This document shows positions 62,801 through 64,000 of a DNA stretch of 64,000 nt, one piece after another. A program made the position numbers and the translations under genes. How positions within the stretch are numbered: position 1 is the stretch's first letter; each line of letters begins with the position of its first letter. The stretch spans positions 8,858,034 to 8,922,033 of the forward strand of contig JACDQD010000006.1 of assembly GCA_019843655.1 (NCBI GenBank), given 5' to 3'. Source of the DNA: Lethocerus indicus. Lineage: Eukaryota > Arthropoda > Insecta > Hemiptera > Belostomatidae. The notes below the pieces were generated by a model. The model had not been told where the DNA came from. It ran no database searches and saw only the letters and a list, made by a program, of their open reading frames with translations.

Positions 62801-64000
62801 TAGAAAGCTGGACTGTTTAAACAAACCTGAATTAAAAAATGTAAAATGATTAAACGTAATTTGCCTTCGTTGGGACGTTGCCGTGTGGGCGTCATCTAAA
62901 GAGGGAGGACCTATTTTCATATTTAATCCACGGCGTTCTCAACTGTTCCCCTCATTGCGGCGGTAATGTTTTTAGTGGTGGCACGATAACCGCGTCTCGG
63001 CTCACTTCTGTCGACCAGTTCTACAATTCAATTATATCCTGAATTGTCACTGTGGGCGTTTGCGGTCTTGGATTGTCCTGGAAGGAAATTATTTATGGAA
63101 ACAGCGTTTTCATCTAATTAACTCGACCTTGTCTCTTTAGTATATGCTGGTAATTCTGCCGGTTCTTCCTTCAGGATTGAAACAGTAATCAAGATTATTA
63201 TTGTTATCTGTTAACTGTGTAGCTATCTTGAACTACAATTTGATATTCTATTTTGATGTATTTGATAGGTCCGAGAGTACAAATTAAGTGGCGGAACTCT
63301 GGAATGAAATCAGTTTCATCGATTTCATGTTCTATCATCATATTCTTATTATTAGACGATTCTATTTAGCGCCCGTTTATTTTTGATAGGACCGTAAACC
63401 CCAAAAGACCGAAGGCTGTATAAAAGTGGGAAGACATTGACGTTTTTGGTCAGCTTCGATCGTCGCTGAATGGGACTTGGTCAAGCTCCGAATAAATAGC
63501 TTTCATGTATCTGATTAACCGGGTTTTTCTTTCTGTCGGGGTCACGGGGTCAGTTCTTACCTGAGGTTTTCGCAAATACTGCGCGCCAAATCACGCGATA
63601 TCGCGGTTCTTGGATTTCGTTGAGAATTGTTCCTGCTTTACCGCGTCCCTACTGTTCACCGAATATTTCTTTCTTTCAACTTGGTTAATTTTACAATTTG
63701 ATTTTATGTTATGATTATGTTGCTTTTCTTCATGAATATGCAGATTGTAAAAATTGTCTATCATCATTGTTGTCATGAAATAGTAATAAAATATTTTATC
63801 TCACTTTCAGAAGGGGAAGTTGAATAAAACTGGTTGTAAAGAACTATTAAGCACCTTTTTCTTATTTACTTGCTATTCCTATCATATTTTTGAGTTAATC
63901 GTCTGTGTGAATTTTCATTCATTCGTTCATCTCTTGTTTTTATAGTTTAAAGATATACAGACCCATTTACGATAACATCAAGATAATTCCCAATAGTTAA
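59816..64000 (+). other. CSNK1G intron 1 continued to window end
   Basis: CpG-rich, T-leaning intron-like sequence as before 59,216. No CK1 exon was recognised. The CTTTCAG at about 63,810 is an acceptor-like string, but the bases after it hit a stop in the frame CSNK1G would need and do not encode kinase sequence. Confidence 0.55.
61523..61548. repeat. Relative of the 32,143 hairpin left arm and loop
   Basis: Matches 21 of 26 positions of 32,175-32,200 (GGTTTGGTC..GCTA..CCGGT pattern), without the opposing arm nearby. It suggests the hairpin belongs to a dispersed family. Confidence 0.35.

Overview
This is a eukaryotic nuclear window, most likely from an insect or another arthropod with a large, intron-rich genome. 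Introns have GT/AG borders. The four recognisable genes are animal regulatory, centriolar or signalling genes. Most of the 64 kb is intronic or intergenic DNA with simple repeats and decayed interspersed repeats. I see no operons, ribosome binding sites, CRISPR arrays or prokaryotic genes. The species cannot be fixed from what is here.

Layout: (1) 1-18,000, minus strand: the 5' part of a Krueppel-like factor of the KLF9/13/14/16 (BTEB) group. Its coding exon is at 15,815-16,367, with a likely 5'UTR exon ending at 18,000. The rest of the gene, including zinc fingers 2 and 3, was not found, so 1-15,814 is probably one long intron. (2) 18,549-20,623, plus strand: a complete six-exon gene for snRNA-activating protein complex subunit 3 (SNAPC3/SNAP50), 384 aa. 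(3) 22,004-26,471, minus strand: a complete fifteen-exon gene for the centriolar protein CEP120, 752 aa, convergent with SNAPC3. (4) 27,413-27,623, plus strand: exon 1 of casein kinase 1 gamma (CSNK1G, the gilgamesh orthologue), divergent from CEP120 across about 0.94 kb. Its first intron runs at least 36 kb to the window end.

The genes do not form one pathway. They are arranged as two head-to-head pairs (KLF/SNAPC3 and CEP120/CSNK1G) whose inner members converge tail to tail.

Main points of interest: a perfect zero-length 3'/5' splice junction deep in the CSNK1G intron (59,359/59,360), which looks like a recursive-splicing ratchet point and lies in a 0.6 kb CpG-poor island; an abrupt CpG-density switch near 29,530 in the same intron; a 48-bp-stem hairpin at 32,143-32,248; an RFX X-box-like site 68 bp upstream of the CEP120 start codon; and apparent absence of the third C2 domain from CEP120. 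Exon boundaries were joined by hand from splice signals, reading-frame continuity and recalled family features; no alignment was run.
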